Of a stretch of DNA of 64,000 nucleotides, positions 48,889 through 60,475 are shown one piece after another. The notes beneath the pieces were generated by a model that had not been told where the DNA came from, did no database searches, and saw nothing but the letters and a program-made list of their open reading frames with translations. The stretch lies in NCBI GenBank assembly GCA_019188255.1, contig JAETXT010000005.1, forward strand, positions 186,001 to 250,000, written 5' to 3'. Position 1 is the first letter of the stretch. The number at the start of each line of letters is the position of its first letter. The stretch is from Verticillium longisporum (lineage: Eukaryota; Ascomycota; Sordariomycetes; Glomerellales; Plectosphaerellaceae). The translations under genes and the position numbers were made by a program.

Positions 48889-49490
48889 TTAGAGCGCCTT
48901 GAAGGTCTCCTTGAAAGAAGCATCAAGCTCCTTCTTGTCGCTCTCGAGGCCCTTCTTGCAGGTAGGGACGAGGTCGATGATGCCGAAAGCGAGCTTGTCG
49001 ACGCCACCCTCGATGGTGCGGAGGACCTCGGTGATGGGGGCGGTGAAGGGGGTGCCGGAGAGGGAGCTGCTCTTGCCAGTGATGGTGGTGTGGTGGGCCT
49101 GGTGGACCCGGGCGGAGTCGCGGGAGACCTCGCACAACTGGTTCGGGCCGTCCGCGGGGGAGGGGTTGGAGGTGTCGGCGTCGGCAATCATGGTGATGTC
49201 GGTGCGCACGGCGCCGGCAATCTCCCGGATGTTGTTGAGGGCTCTCTGTGAGACGGGTCAGATACCGAAGTAGGATGTGGGCGAAGAGTCCATCGGAGTT
49301 GGCAGTAACTTACGGGGATCAGGGAGAAGACGTTGTTGAAGCTCAGGTCGGTCAGGATGTTGTTGGCATCCTGCGACAGATCGGTGACAGCCTCAATGCT
49401 CTTGACAACGGTCTGAGGAGTCAGCTCGCTCTTCTGGGCGGCGACGAGGCCGGCGAAGGCGGTAGCGATGGTGAGAAGCTTGAACTGCAT
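48889..49490 (-). CDS. HsbA-family hydrophobic-surface-binding secreted protein
   Basis: Two exons on the minus strand (49490-49314 and 49245-48889) with a 68 bp intron give 177 aa, the usual length. MQFKLLTIATAFAGLVAAQ is a clear signal peptide. The mature chain is all-helical and matches the HsbA / cell-wall galactomannoprotein family: a first helix with VVKSIEAVTDLSQDANNIL, then TGKSSSL and the terminal PTCKKGLESDKKELDASF. In Aspergillus oryzae, HsbA coats hydrophobic surfaces and recruits cutinase; a similar cell-surface or secreted role is inferred here. Nothing is broken. Confidence 0.88.
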
Positions 49491-51411
49491 GGTTGCATTT
49501 ATGAAGGAGACTCTGGAACCGAGCGACTTGGTAGCGTGAGAGAGACTTGTAAGAGAAGGGTGAGGAGCTGGTGCTGTGTGTGGAGGAACGGAACTTACAA
49601 CGGTTGCGAACTCAGCCGACTATATATAATTGTTTGAACATCTACGAGACTCTATGGCTGAGCACGATATGTGGATTTGCAGCTATCCATAGCACATGCT
49701 GAATGTGCGAGGTTGTGATCAGTGACTGGTTGATCGCTGAAGGATGATATCATGACGGGGTTAACCCATTCCATAGTATTGCGGCAGAAACAACTGAGAC
49801 GCTGTGTACATGGTTGGACAATTAGGTAGGGAGCCTCGATCTATCTCACTAAGACGAGCAGCGGCTGGACATCGTGACCGCCGACATCTGGAGTGGGTGA
49901 GACAGCGTGCTTCTTTCGGCAGGTCAAAGCTCAATTGGCACCCTGAGGATTCCACGTATTCCTGCATGATTTCCAATTCTGTACCTGGATCGGTGCGGAG
50001 CGGGCCGGTGTTTAGGTACCGTTGCATTCCACGGGGCAAGGGGAATATGGATCATCACTGGTTCTGCCGAGACTTGGGCGTATGGGGTAGGATCAAAAGA
50101 GGGCCTTGGGTGAGCTCGCAACCCCAGATGGCCATGCGCCTGGTCAAGAGATCTCCGATCTTCCACACGCGCGTTGATCTGTGGGAGGCGTGCATGTTGC
50201 ACTCACCTTGACAGACCTAGACAGATGAATGCCTTGACTACGGCACCCGCTTAACTGAGAGTCGGCCAGCCTCGTGTCAAAGCTTAATGGCGCGCGAAGC
50301 TTATTTGTGATTGAGCCGCAGCTCGACTGAAATTTGGATGACGGAACGTGTAGGGGTGGACGGATGGGTTGTGGTCGATCAGGAAATGCTAAACTTCACA
50401 GCAGCGTGTGATACGCAGAGAGGGGACACCGTGCCCGTGCCTCTTTCATATTGTAACAGGGCCACTTCCCACAGTCTGGTATGGGAGACCAGCTTCAAGA
50501 TGTGAGCCCAAGGAAACAGACAAGACGCCACTAGTTGTGTCTGCAAGTCACAGATATCTGGTAGTGGTGATGGTGGTGGGTGCTCTGCGATCAGTTCAAC
50601 CGCCATTTTCGTCGCATCGCATTGCATGGAGACACAGATTACCGAAGCAGACATGGAATCGGAACAAAAGTTCGATGCTGATGGCATCTGAGGCGCGGCT
50701 ATTGGCCCTTTGCAAGTGAGGATTGTGCCATGCGTATCCCGCGAGGGAGGCGACAGAGATACTGGAAGCTGTAGTGAAGCTTCTCCTGAAGTCGGCGATC
50801 TGGATCCCCAGGCCACACATGCTGACCGAGGGCAGCAGAGAGCAATGCCCGCAGTAGTCAGTCTCGGGCTATCCTTCGATACTTTATCAGGAAGAGAAAA
50901 AACCCAAGTCGAAGATCCTCTTATCCCTTACCTCGAACAGTGCAGAATGACTCGGGCATTGAGGCCTTGGAGTGAGCCTCGATCAACGCGAGGGCGGCAA
51001 AAGGCAGACCAGCCCGAGCTGATGATGTCAGCCGCCCCATGCTCGGCTTCGTTGTGCTGTTGAGCTGTGCTTACCCCCCCACCCCGCTTCCTGATTGCCG
51101 ATCTCTGGGTGAATCAAAGGTCAACTCCAACTTCCCTTCTGCGATTCTTCAACCTACATCCGCAACGCCCAACCAAGAATCACGGCAACGCGGACACCTC
51201 GGCAACTCGTGCCCGATGTACAGCGTTCGACCGCGGCACCTGGCTCTGGCTGTCCCCGAATGCGACTTGTCGGATGCGATACCTATAGCGGACGCCTCCA
51301 TCGATACCTCGTAAAACACGACCCCGCCGAATCGAGGACCAAAACCCACCACACAACGCGCCAGGCGCGCCCGACTTCAGAGGCCGCCATCTCAGGCTGT
51401 GCGCGAACACG
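49491..51411. other. Intergenic, HsbA to Zn2Cys6 regulator
   Basis: About 1.9 kb serving as the upstream region of both flanking genes, which are divergent. No gene supported. Confidence 0.4.
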
Positions 51412-54400
51412 ATGGGATCCCCGGATTCCTCGCAGGCGATGGACCCGTCATCGGAAGCCGCCGAACCACCGTCAGGTGCCCTCTCGCGCCATGGCACCAC
51501 GACCTTCTCTCCCGAACAGGCCGTCGCCTTGACCTCCTCCGGTGCGCCGTTGCTGAACCCCAGAAGCTGCGTGACCTGCCGCCGCCGCAAGGTCCGATGC
51601 GACAAACAAATGCCGTGCTCCAATTGCCGGCGCGCATCCGCGCAGTGCATCTTCCCCGCGCCCGGCCGCGCGCCGAGGCGACCCAAGCCCCGCGACCCAA
51701 ACGCCCCGTCCAAGGGCTCCAGTGAGCGAGAAGTTGAGCTCATGAGGCGCCTGCGAAAGCTCGAGGGTATCGTCGAGGATCTCAGCGGACAGATCGAGGT
51801 GGAAACGGCGAGCAGCGAGCCTAGACCTCTCAGTGCTGGCACGTCGCCGGGAACAGCAGCGCTAGCGCAGCAAGATATGAACGCCGCGGCGGCACGCGTC
51901 GGATCGGGCAGCTCCGGGTCTCCCTCCTCGGCGAACGGGACCAGCGCCGTTCCGTCCATGCGAGAGGTCGTGGTGCGGCGAGGCGCGGAAGCTGATATCG
52001 AAGCTGCGCAGGGGTTGGAGCGGAAGCAGTCGGCGAGCGTTACGAAGCAGCTCGGACGCTTGGTCCTTCATGACCAGGGGAGAACAAATCGATACGTGAG
52101 CAGTGCGTTCTGGTCCAAGCTGAACGATGAGGTGGGTTGCTGCCGTGTGGCATCGTCGTGGCATGGCTGACGTGATACCAAGCTGGACGAACTTCGTGCT
52201 GGGATGCACTCTTTGAGTCATGATGACGACGATTCCGAAGACGATGAGACGCCCGATCACTCTCCGCAGCAACCTGTCGAGCCTTCGACTGATCACCATG
52301 GCTTCATTTTCGGCTACCGCTCAGCAGACGTCGACCTACGACGCCTCCATCCTCTGCCGTCTCAGATTCCCTTCCTGTGGCAAGTGTACAAGGAGAACGT
52401 CGAGCCATTGGTCAAAATCTTGCACGTACCATCGATGGAGGAGTTGTTGCGCAATATGAGGAAAAGCCCCGACAGCCTAAGCTCAGCGAATGAGGCTCTC
52501 GTTTTCGCCATTTACTTTTCTGCCATTATCTCAATGGAAGACGAGGAGGTAAGCTTACATGATTTCGCGGCGACTTTTGCAAGACCTGACTTGAACCCAG
52601 GTTCAAACGAACTTCGGCTCATCAAGACCTCACCTCCTATCCCAGTACCGGTTTGCCCTCGAACAAGCGCTAGCGAGGGCCAATTTTCTCAACACTTCCG
52701 ACATGGTTGTGCTGCAAGCATTTACTCTGTTCCTGACGATAGTCAGACGACACGATGATACGAGATTCTGCTGGACACTGACGGGTCTTGCGATCCGGAT
52801 GGCGCAGGGTATGGGCATCCATCGTGACGGCCTACAACTGGGGCTGCCTCCTTTCGAAGTTGAGATGAGGCGCCGGCTCTGGTGGGCTATCTGCACCATT
52901 GACCTACGTTCCGCGGAGGAGCTCGGAACAGACATGATGATCAGAGACGGTTCCTTCGATACAGAGCTACCGACGAGCATCAACGACACGGACATTGACC
53001 CATCAGCCACCGTCATGCCAACACCCCGCGAAGGGAGGACAGATACTGCTGTCAGCCTCGTCCGATACGAAATTTGCTCGCTCGCGCGGCAGCTTCATGT
53101 GATTGTGACAGAAATGGATCCCATTGATCCTACTGACGTTACGGCAAGCCTGGAAGATCGCGAGCGCATGCTTGTGGACGTGTACGACCGTATCGAGGAG
53201 AAGTTTCTGCGGCGGTGCCTCGCCGACAACGACCCATTGTTCTGGATGGCTGCCATGATTGCACGCGTCATTGCGGCCAAGATTGGCCTCATCATATACC
53301 AGCCTTGTCTCTTTCCTGGCACGGGGCCTGAGTTGTCTTTCGCGATTCGCACGCGGCTCTTCGTCTCGACAATTGAGGTCGTTGAGTATAATCATATACT
53401 GAACACGGACCCGCGATGTAGGCAGTGGCGCTGGCTTTTCCAGACATACCGGCAGTGGCATGCCATTGCGTACATGTTGCTCGAGATGGCTCGGCGGCCG
53501 TGGACGCCCACGTCTGAGCGAGCCTGGGAGGCAGCGAGCATCCTGGGATATGAAAGCCATCCGATCGAAGCAGCCAAGGCCGCCGACCACACGGCCGTGT
53601 CACTGCCGGTGAAGAAACTTTATCTCAATGCCAGACGACACCGACGGGCAGAGATTCAGCGCCTGCGAAATGATCCAGAGGCCGCTCACCAGCTCGATGT
53701 CGAAGACAGGCTCAACTCCTTGCCTGAGCGACTCGGCTCCGTGCCGGGGATGGAGGCCAGGGCTTCACAGCTCCGCGGCCGATGGCGCAAGCTGGTTCGA
53801 GGAGAGAACTCGACCGGCCCTCTACCTCCATTTGAACCTCTGCCAACGCAGGACGAGCAGCGGCTCGATTTTGTGTTCCCAGCGGCCGGCGCCGTGCCAC
53901 AGCCAAATGTGTCTGCCCTACGGCAAGATGAATTCCAGCCTGGATCGGAAGGGGAGTTCGTCGACAAGCTGCTAAGCGGAGTGGTGAACCCTATCGAGCT
54001 GTGGCGTTATGCGTACCAGGGCCGACTGAGCGCCGAGGACATGTTGGCGATCGGGATGACCAACGGGGATGCCTTACCAAGTGCACCAGCTAATGGCACA
54101 ATGCAGCACGGCGCAACCATCGACACGGCCCTAGCGGCTGCGAACAGGGCAATGAGCGAGCAGACGGCAGTGCTGCAAGGCCAACCGCCACAGCAGCAGC
54201 AGCGGCAGGGGGGACGAAGCTTCGAACATGGCGCAAATCAAGCGCCGCCAACGTGGCTCTGGCCAGATCCGTTCACCTCGATGGACACGCTGTTTGAAGG
54301 GGCGGGTATGGACGTTTCGAATGACATGGTCGGCACGGACGAGCTTGATGTGAATATGGACGTTGAGGACATCAACTGGCAGAACTGGCAGGAGTCTTTG

Positions 54401-54463
54401 AAGGGACTGGAGAAGCCGACGAGTTCCAATCTGCCAGGAAGCGGGCGATGGGGAGGCCTCTAG
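51412..54463 (+). CDS. Zn2Cys6 transcription factor with fungal-specific TF domain
   Basis: Nuclear DNA-binding regulator. Three exons (51412-52131, 52183-52548, 52601-54463), all phase 0 with 51-52 bp introns, give 982 aa. The binuclear zinc cluster uses C53, C56, C63, C69, C72 and C79 (C-x2-C-x6-C-x5-C-x2-C-x6-C) and is followed by a basic linker and a short coiled coil (REVELMRRLRKLEGIVEDL). The middle holds the fungal-specific TF domain, with the typical GLAIRMAQGMGIHRDG and FEVEMRRRLWWAICTID. The C-terminus is Gln-rich then acidic, ending in a short W-containing segment (INWQNWQESL) that may activate transcription. The target genes cannot be read from the sequence. Confidence 0.94.
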
Positions 54464-55072
54464 ATGGATGGGTCATGTGTTGGGCGATGTCAATAAGTGC
54501 AGACGATACCCGTGATGTATAGATATGGCGATATGTGATGTCGTGGATTTTCTGTTTGTGCTGGTGCATCTGTTGTGCGGGCGCGTGGAACATGCAAGGC
54601 CGAACAACAAGGCCTCCAGAAGAGAAGTGATTCAGGGCATGCACAGCGTGGGAGGAGCCTGCCAAAGTGCCTTGTGCTACTGGGCCCACCCAACTGAATT
54701 GCATGGTGGATGACTCAAAAGAAGGCGCGCCCGGGTGACGTGGGTGAAGAAGGAGCACCTCGCTGTATGGCAGCCGCGACTTCGACGTCGGCCTCGACCA
54801 CTGCGCCTTCCAACGAATGCTCCAACCTGCAGGAACCAACGCGTCGTCTCAACGGCCTTTCTCTACTTTGTGTCCTTGCTTCACTGCGCCGTATCCAGCT
54901 TGACTTCATAAGAAAAGGACATAGACTCCTGTTTCTAAGGCCGTTTGCTGCATCGAGCATCAAGAACTCAAGTCGCCTCACCTTTTACTATCCCGCGATT
55001 GACGAAACACCTCATACCGCCGGATTACCGATACCGAGCCCCAGATCCAAACACTCTACACAACTTTGCATC
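54464..55072. other. Intergenic, regulator to Nudix gene
   Basis: The Nudix frame stays open upstream to ~54710 with other ATGs, but family members start close to the ATG at 55073, so this stretch is taken as leader or promoter. Confidence 0.4.
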
Positions 55073-55654
55073 ATGTCGACGACTGCATTCCCGAACCCCC
55101 GTGTCGGCGTGGCAGCCATCATCGCCAACGCCCAGGGCCAGATCGTCAGCGGCAAGCGGCAGGGCAGCCACGGCGCCGGCACGTGGCAGCTGCCGGGCGG
55201 CCACCTTGAGTATGGCGAGTCCTTCTTCGCCTGTGCCGAGCGCGAGGTGCTCGAGGAGGGGCCTGCGCGTGCGCGGCGTCAAGGTCGCTGCCGTGACCAA
55301 CGATGTCTTTGCCGACCAGGGCAAACACTACATTACCATTTTCGTCAAGTGTGAGACGGAGGATGCGACGGCGCAGCCCGAGGTTTGTTCCACCTCTCTC
55401 CATCTACCATCCTTGTCAGCCCAGAGCCCCCCTGCGTTCTCAAAGGCTGGGGGGTGGGAGGGCCTCCCGTGCTTTGGAGATTGACCGCTGACCGGGTTGG
55501 CGCCCCTTGTTAGGCCATGGAGCCTGAGAAATGCAGTGCTTGGTTCTGGAAGTCGTGGGACGACATGCGTCATCTGGAAGACGCTGGCGAGAATCTGTTC
55601 CTGCCGCTCGTCAACCTCTTCAAGCAGCATGCTGACATCGACTCTCTGCTTTGA
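55073..55654 (+). CDS. Nudix hydrolase, NUDT15/MutT-like, frame broken in the Nudix box
   Basis: Small Nudix protein related to NUDT15-type nucleotide pyrophosphatases. It starts at 55073 (MSTTAFPNPRVGVAAII), then reads SHGAGTWQLPGGHLEYGESF and the start of the box, REVLEE. At ~55257-55262 the frame changes. The box should continue T-G-L, and GLRVRGVKVAAVTNDVF is found in another frame, so two bases appear to be missing from GAGGAGGGGCC. The rest is intact: exon to 55382, intron 55383-55513, final exon 55514-55654 with CSAWFWKSWDDMRHL, ending in DIDSLL. As written it would lack a complete active site. It could be a true null allele or a base-run error, since the break lies in a G run. Confidence 0.8.
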
Positions 55655-56942
55655 GAGCAGCATTGGCAGGTACGGGCGTGGTGAATGAGGTGGCAAACGG
55701 GCACGAACACGCCCAAGCGATGATTTGGAAGCCGACATGCAGCCCGCGAGTCGCACCCAGGAGGATCCCTCTAGCTTCGGCCACACGATTGGACGTCCTC
55801 GTTGCCGCGCTGGCCCCGACCTTGGGAGCCCATGTGTAGGGGGGCTGTGTTCGAATCCTTCGGGATGAAGCACAAGGGCGCCACAGGGATTTCGCTCATT
55901 GAACACTAGGGGGCTTTGCTCGACCCAGAATGGGCGGTTTCATCTCGGCTCGAGTCCTTTTTAACATGGCCCCCTTAATCAATGCTACGGTCGAATATGG
56001 TCCCGAGCTCTCAACACGTCCAGGGCAAGCGAGCCATCCAAGCCGTCTTAGGGCTGAGATGTTGGCGCGGGGAGATGAAGTGAGAGGTGATGTGTACCAG
56101 CCCCAGCAGCTGTGCAGCGCCCCTCAGCGGAGCCTATCAACTCACTCAGGCGACCACGAGTCCACCACAACATCGCGTCTACAGAGTTAGAACAAGCTTT
56201 CCAAGGCAGGTGCATGCACCATGTGTCGAACACAGCAAGGCGCTGCGTCAAGACTGTCGCCGATCTTGCGCCTCACGTGTGAAGGCATCGAAGCCTCTCG
56301 CTTCCCTTGAGTATCACTGACTTGGGTCATCTTCGTTGCTCAGTCAAGCAGTACGATATGGTGACAATTAACGACGTGAATGTCGAGCATCTTTATGTCG
56401 TGGGCATCATCAGTGGGCCACGCGATGATTCTGCTCTTTGCCCAGCCGGCTTGGCTCGCGCTGCCTCGCTTGCTCCCCATCCTGAGTTACGACGCTGACA
56501 TCGACCGACCCCGGCCCTAAAAAGCTTGCTTGCCGCCTTCTTACGCTCAGCTCCTGGCTTGCTCGGCATACCGTCGCCGTTACTGGACCACAAGCGCGTG
56601 CCCGCAGGCCTGCGGGTCGTCGCAATCCCATCCTTCCCCCGAACAGGGGGTTTCGCGATGCTGCAGCTCTAGCCCAAAGCTGTGAACCAGGGAGCGTGTG
56701 GTCAATGGGCACTGGACAGGGCCCTCTGGATCGTCGTATTTGCTTGCCCTCTCAGGAGATTGCGGCCGTCTTCACGTTATATCCTCTGCAGAAGTCCCAA
56801 TTCTCCATTTCCTGTGTGACCCTGTCCCTCTTACTCAGGTCTGCCTGTCTTTCCTACCTTCGTGACGCGTTGGGCCGGACCATAGCTTCATGTCACCTCC
56901 ATAATCGGCTCGAACAACAAATCGAACTGCCACTCACTCATC
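55655..56942. other. Intergenic, Nudix to membrane-protein gene
   Basis: About 1.3 kb, no gene supported. A tRNA-like T-arm sequence at ~55848 was examined and not accepted. Confidence 0.4.
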
Positions 56943-57914
56943 ATGGCGACTGGATACTCGCCAGCAAGCACAGGGGTCGATGGCACCTCAACGGCCTACA
57001 GCTACCCGTCCCAGTACAGCGACGGCCAGCACCAGCAGCACCAGCAGCAGTACAACTCTGGTCTCATGGCGACCTCCGACTATCAACAGAGCGGCCTCAT
57101 GGCAACAACAGATTACCCTGATGCCACGGCAGCCGCAAAGGCCGAAGCCATCCAGGATCATCACCAGCAGCATCAGTCTCACGCGGGCTATCCTCAGGAT
57201 AGCCACTCGCCTCCACCAGCCACGCCTACCAGTAGTGAAGGCCGCATTTGCGGCCTCAGGAAAACGACCTTTTGGTTGATTGTGCTGTCTGCCGTTCTGG
57301 CCGCTGGGCTCATCGGTGCAGCGGTGGCGGCAGGCATCCTGGCCTCACAGAATAGCAACGGTAACGGGAGCGCAGGCTCGGGAGCGTGAGTAGGCCCCGA
57401 ATATTGAAGACTAAAAAAAAGTCGAGTGAAATATTAACGACTCGCCAGGGCCACACCAGCAACGACCGCAACTGCTGCGGTCTCGGCTTCGGCCTCAGAA
57501 TCGGCCTCAACAACCAGGAGCGCAACCTCGACGGCGTCTGCGACCGATTTCACGGCCATTCCGATCCCGACGCAAGCGTCATCCGGTCTTGGCGTCACGG
57601 ATCCCGGCTGCCCTGGTGTCAACGGCACCGAGTACACGGTCCCCGGCACGGATCTCGTCTTCGAGCGCCTCTGCGGCGTCAACTTTGCTGGCAACGATAT
57701 TGGCCATATACCGATGACACGTATGGAGGATTGCCTGATGCTGTGCGCCTCGCAGTACATCAGCCCTCAAGGTGCGGCTGGCAGCTGCCTCGGCGTCGTA
57801 TGGGGGTACGGTGGCCGCCAGGGCACCAAAGCTGCGTACTGCTGGCTGAAATTCAGCAAGACGATTCGAGAGGATGTGGCGGATACGGAGACGGCGTGGC
57901 TCATCCCAAAGTAG
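56943..57914 (+). CDS. Single-pass membrane protein with Ser/Thr-rich stalk and cysteine-rich ectodomain
   Basis: Two exons (56943-57385, 57449-57914) with a 63 bp intron give 302 aa. The first ~105 residues are hydrophilic, rich in Gln, His and Ser, with two copies of a GLMATxDY motif. One membrane helix lies at ~108-133 (FWLIVLSAVLAAGLIGAAVAAG). With the basic R and K residues before it, the N-terminus should be cytosolic (type II). A Ser/Thr/Ala-rich stalk, probably O-glycosylated, leads to a ~100-residue domain with seven cysteines (GCPGVNGTEYTVPG, RLCGVNF, EDCLMLCASQY, GSCLGVVWGYGG, YCWLKF). The pattern is like the PAN/apple-like ectodomains of fungal surface proteins. It may be a cell-wall-facing receptor or adhesin (inference). 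No enzyme motif is seen. Confidence 0.82.
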
Positions 57915-58201
57915 AGTGGACCAGATGTTCTCTGATCGAGAACTGGGGGGAGAGAGACGGGGTGTGTGAGTTTGGCGTTCCGGTCAAGCGGAAATCTTTG
58001 CTGTCATATTTTATACTCCTCAGCGGGCCTTTACCATTGTGTCATGTCATGTTGACAGCAATCTCCATCACATATTAGTGGAAGCCCGATATTTCGTGGC
58101 TGATTTCAGCAAAAAGTGAAATAAATAAAAAATACAAAGTCGCTTTATCCATCAGTCAGTGTCATCTTCTCCCAGGCTGGGCTTGATATCCCTCCCAAGC
58201 C

Positions 58202-59483
58202 TTACGATCGCGGCGAGTCGCTGTTCCAGGCGGCCCACGTCTCAAGTATCGTGGCGATACGATCAATACCCCACCGCGGCCCGTCTCCTAGGCACCTCGA
58301 CGTCTTGACCATGAGCTGCACGAGCGCCCTCACCCGCATGACCTCCTCAGCCGACCCCAAGCCCTTGAGCCCCTGTTCAATGACGGCGTACTCGGCCCCG
58401 AGCCGCCGCCGGAACGCCAGCTCGACAGCTGCGGGCCGCAGGAACCTGTCGAGCCGCAGACCCTTGGCCGTGCTGTGGCTCACCATGAGCGCCTGCACCC
58501 GCGCGCCCTTGTCGGGATCGTAGCCAGGGTGGTCGGCCTCGACGTACCCGCGCCGCCGGAAAGACAGCCTCGCGCGCATGGCGTGCAGGATCTGCTCGTC
58601 GCTGCCGCCCATGTCGCGGAGCGCGCCAAACGAGAACCGGCACGTCTCCTCGGCCTCGGCGTTGTCGCCGCGCATGGCCGCCTCGAGCAGGCGCGTGCCC
58701 CACATCATGCCCGTCCAGTAGACGACGCTCGCAAAGCTCGTCTTGTCGATGGCGAGGTACGGCGCAATGTCGATGGGCGGGTCGCGCTGCAGCGGCGCCG
58801 CGGGCTCGAGCCAGAGGCCGTAGCCGAAGCCGGGGGACATGCGGCCGGATGCGTAGGCGGGGAGGGGGCCGTTTGCTGGCTTGTCTAGGGGGAAGGATGG
58901 GGGTGACTGGTGAGATGGCGGCACTGGTGTGTGAGAGGTGGTGAGCGACGCCGCCGGCTGTGAGACTGAGAGAAGGGGCGTGGATTGCGATTGCGAATGC
59001 GCCACCTCTGGTGGAAACGCGCTCTCACTCTGTTGTGATGACGATGAGGGCGCATGTGTGCTTGCAAACTGCGGCTCTGACGAGGTACCCGGTGGTGGTG
59101 GTGGTGGTGGTGGTGGTGGTGATAGTGCCTCGCCTACGTCAAGGCTTACTGAAGCGTGTCGCTCCAGGCCGGCGATGCTCACAGCATCGCGCACGGCGCG
59201 GTCGAGCTCGGCACTCCCCAGTTTGGATGCGACCTGCGACACCTTCACTATGGCGGCCTGCATGGCCTCATTGCTGGCGCGCAATTCATTGATTGCTGTA
59301 ATCTGTCGTTGTCGGAAGGCCTGCTGGGCTTTACGGCCCCTTTCCCTTCGCAGCTGTACGATGATTTGTCAGAGGTCATGCCTGTGTGACAGAGAGCGCC
59401 CGCGCGCACGAGCAACGCGAGCGGAGGGTTGCACTCACATGGATGTCGCCTGCGTCTGGTGAGGCGCCTCTTGTGCGCTTCAT
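58202..59483 (-). CDS. Fungal bZIP transcription factor
   Basis: Two exons on the minus strand (59483-59439, 59353-58202) with an 85 bp intron give 398 aa. Exon 1 encodes only MKRTRGASPDAGDIH; the second exon opens with the basic region (RRERGRKAQQAFRQRQ) and a short zipper (ITAINELRASNEAMQAAIV). A Ser/Pro-rich middle follows, with a run of ten prolines written as repeated GGT on the + strand (~59091-59121). The C-terminal ~200 residues form a conserved helical region (PIDIAPYLAIDKTSFASVVYW, ending in IATILETWAAWN), as often seen in fungal bZIP proteins of this type. The proposed role is DNA-binding regulation; targets are unknown. It converges on the membrane-protein gene, with 287 bp between stops. 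Confidence 0.85.
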
Positions 59484-60475
59484 ACTGGGTTGTGAAGAGC
59501 TTGTGAAGACTGATGTGATGTTGGGGGCAGATCTGAAGCTTCAGGTTGGTTTGTTGGGTACCTACCTGACTTAACTATGCTGCTTACCAAGCGGAACACC
59601 GTGCTTTCCATAGCCGTATTCTCGGAAAGTCGGAAGACGTGTTGTTCAGTTCGCACATTAGCATGACTTGTCCATCACGGTCTATGAGCGTCGGGACGCC
59701 ATCGCGATTGTCGAACGTCCTGTTGAGCTCATTGGGTGTTTCAGTCCATCGCTTCTGGGTTGTATTCATGATGGGTCTTCTCAACCAAATGACGCCCATG
59801 GCCCGAGATTCGATCGGCCCGAAATGGTTGAGATGGCTTCCAGGCTGGCCTTGACAGGTCTGTCATAGCGATCATGTTGGAGTCGCGTTGGCGACGGAGG
59901 CATCCAAGGCGCTTTCGCCATCCTCGCCGTTGGCGTTGCTGGTGATGAGGAGAATCAGCATCGTTACACCGCGCGGTGTAGTTGGATCACTTCGGCAGCG
60001 ACAGAGTCAGTCTCGGTGGCTGGGTTGGTTTTGATGAGAAGTCTTGCGCCTTCGCCATTGGGGGTCTCAATGAGGACGTAGGCTGTAGGGTGATCAGCGT
60101 CCCCGGCGGTGTCGACATTGGCTCCGGATTGCGTGGGTGTCCAGATTCGACCTTCGGGTTTGAGTCTATCACCGTAAGTCATGTTGGCATGTTGACCGCT
60201 TGTGCTGTTAGGGTAGCAAGCCGCGGCCATGTGGCGCTCTGAAAGCCATGAATGATGCTGACAAGCGTCCATAGAGTCTACAACATGAAGTCCGTGTATA
60301 TGATCTATGCTCAATTTGCCTCCGACCACACCTGAGATGCAGCATCTATACCTGATCAGCAAACGGGGCCATCTCGGGGAGGCTCATCAAACGAATAGCC
60401 GAGATCGTAAAGCAAAAAAGCAACGACTAGCTCCCACGAGACATGGCGACCACGCCTCCATGCAGGTCCCAAAAT
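59484..60475. other. Intergenic, bZIP to thioesterase
   Basis: About 1 kb; short frames on both strands, none supportable. Confidence 0.4.

Noticed and set aside
54710..55072. Longer N-terminus for the NUDT15-like gene from upstream in-frame ATGs
   Set aside because: Family members begin near the ATG at 55073, and the upstream part is low-complexity and unlike them.
55780..55880. tRNA-like T-arm (TGTTCGAATCC) at ~55848
   Set aside because: The bases on either side do not form a T-stem, and no matching acceptor or D-arm lies upstream.
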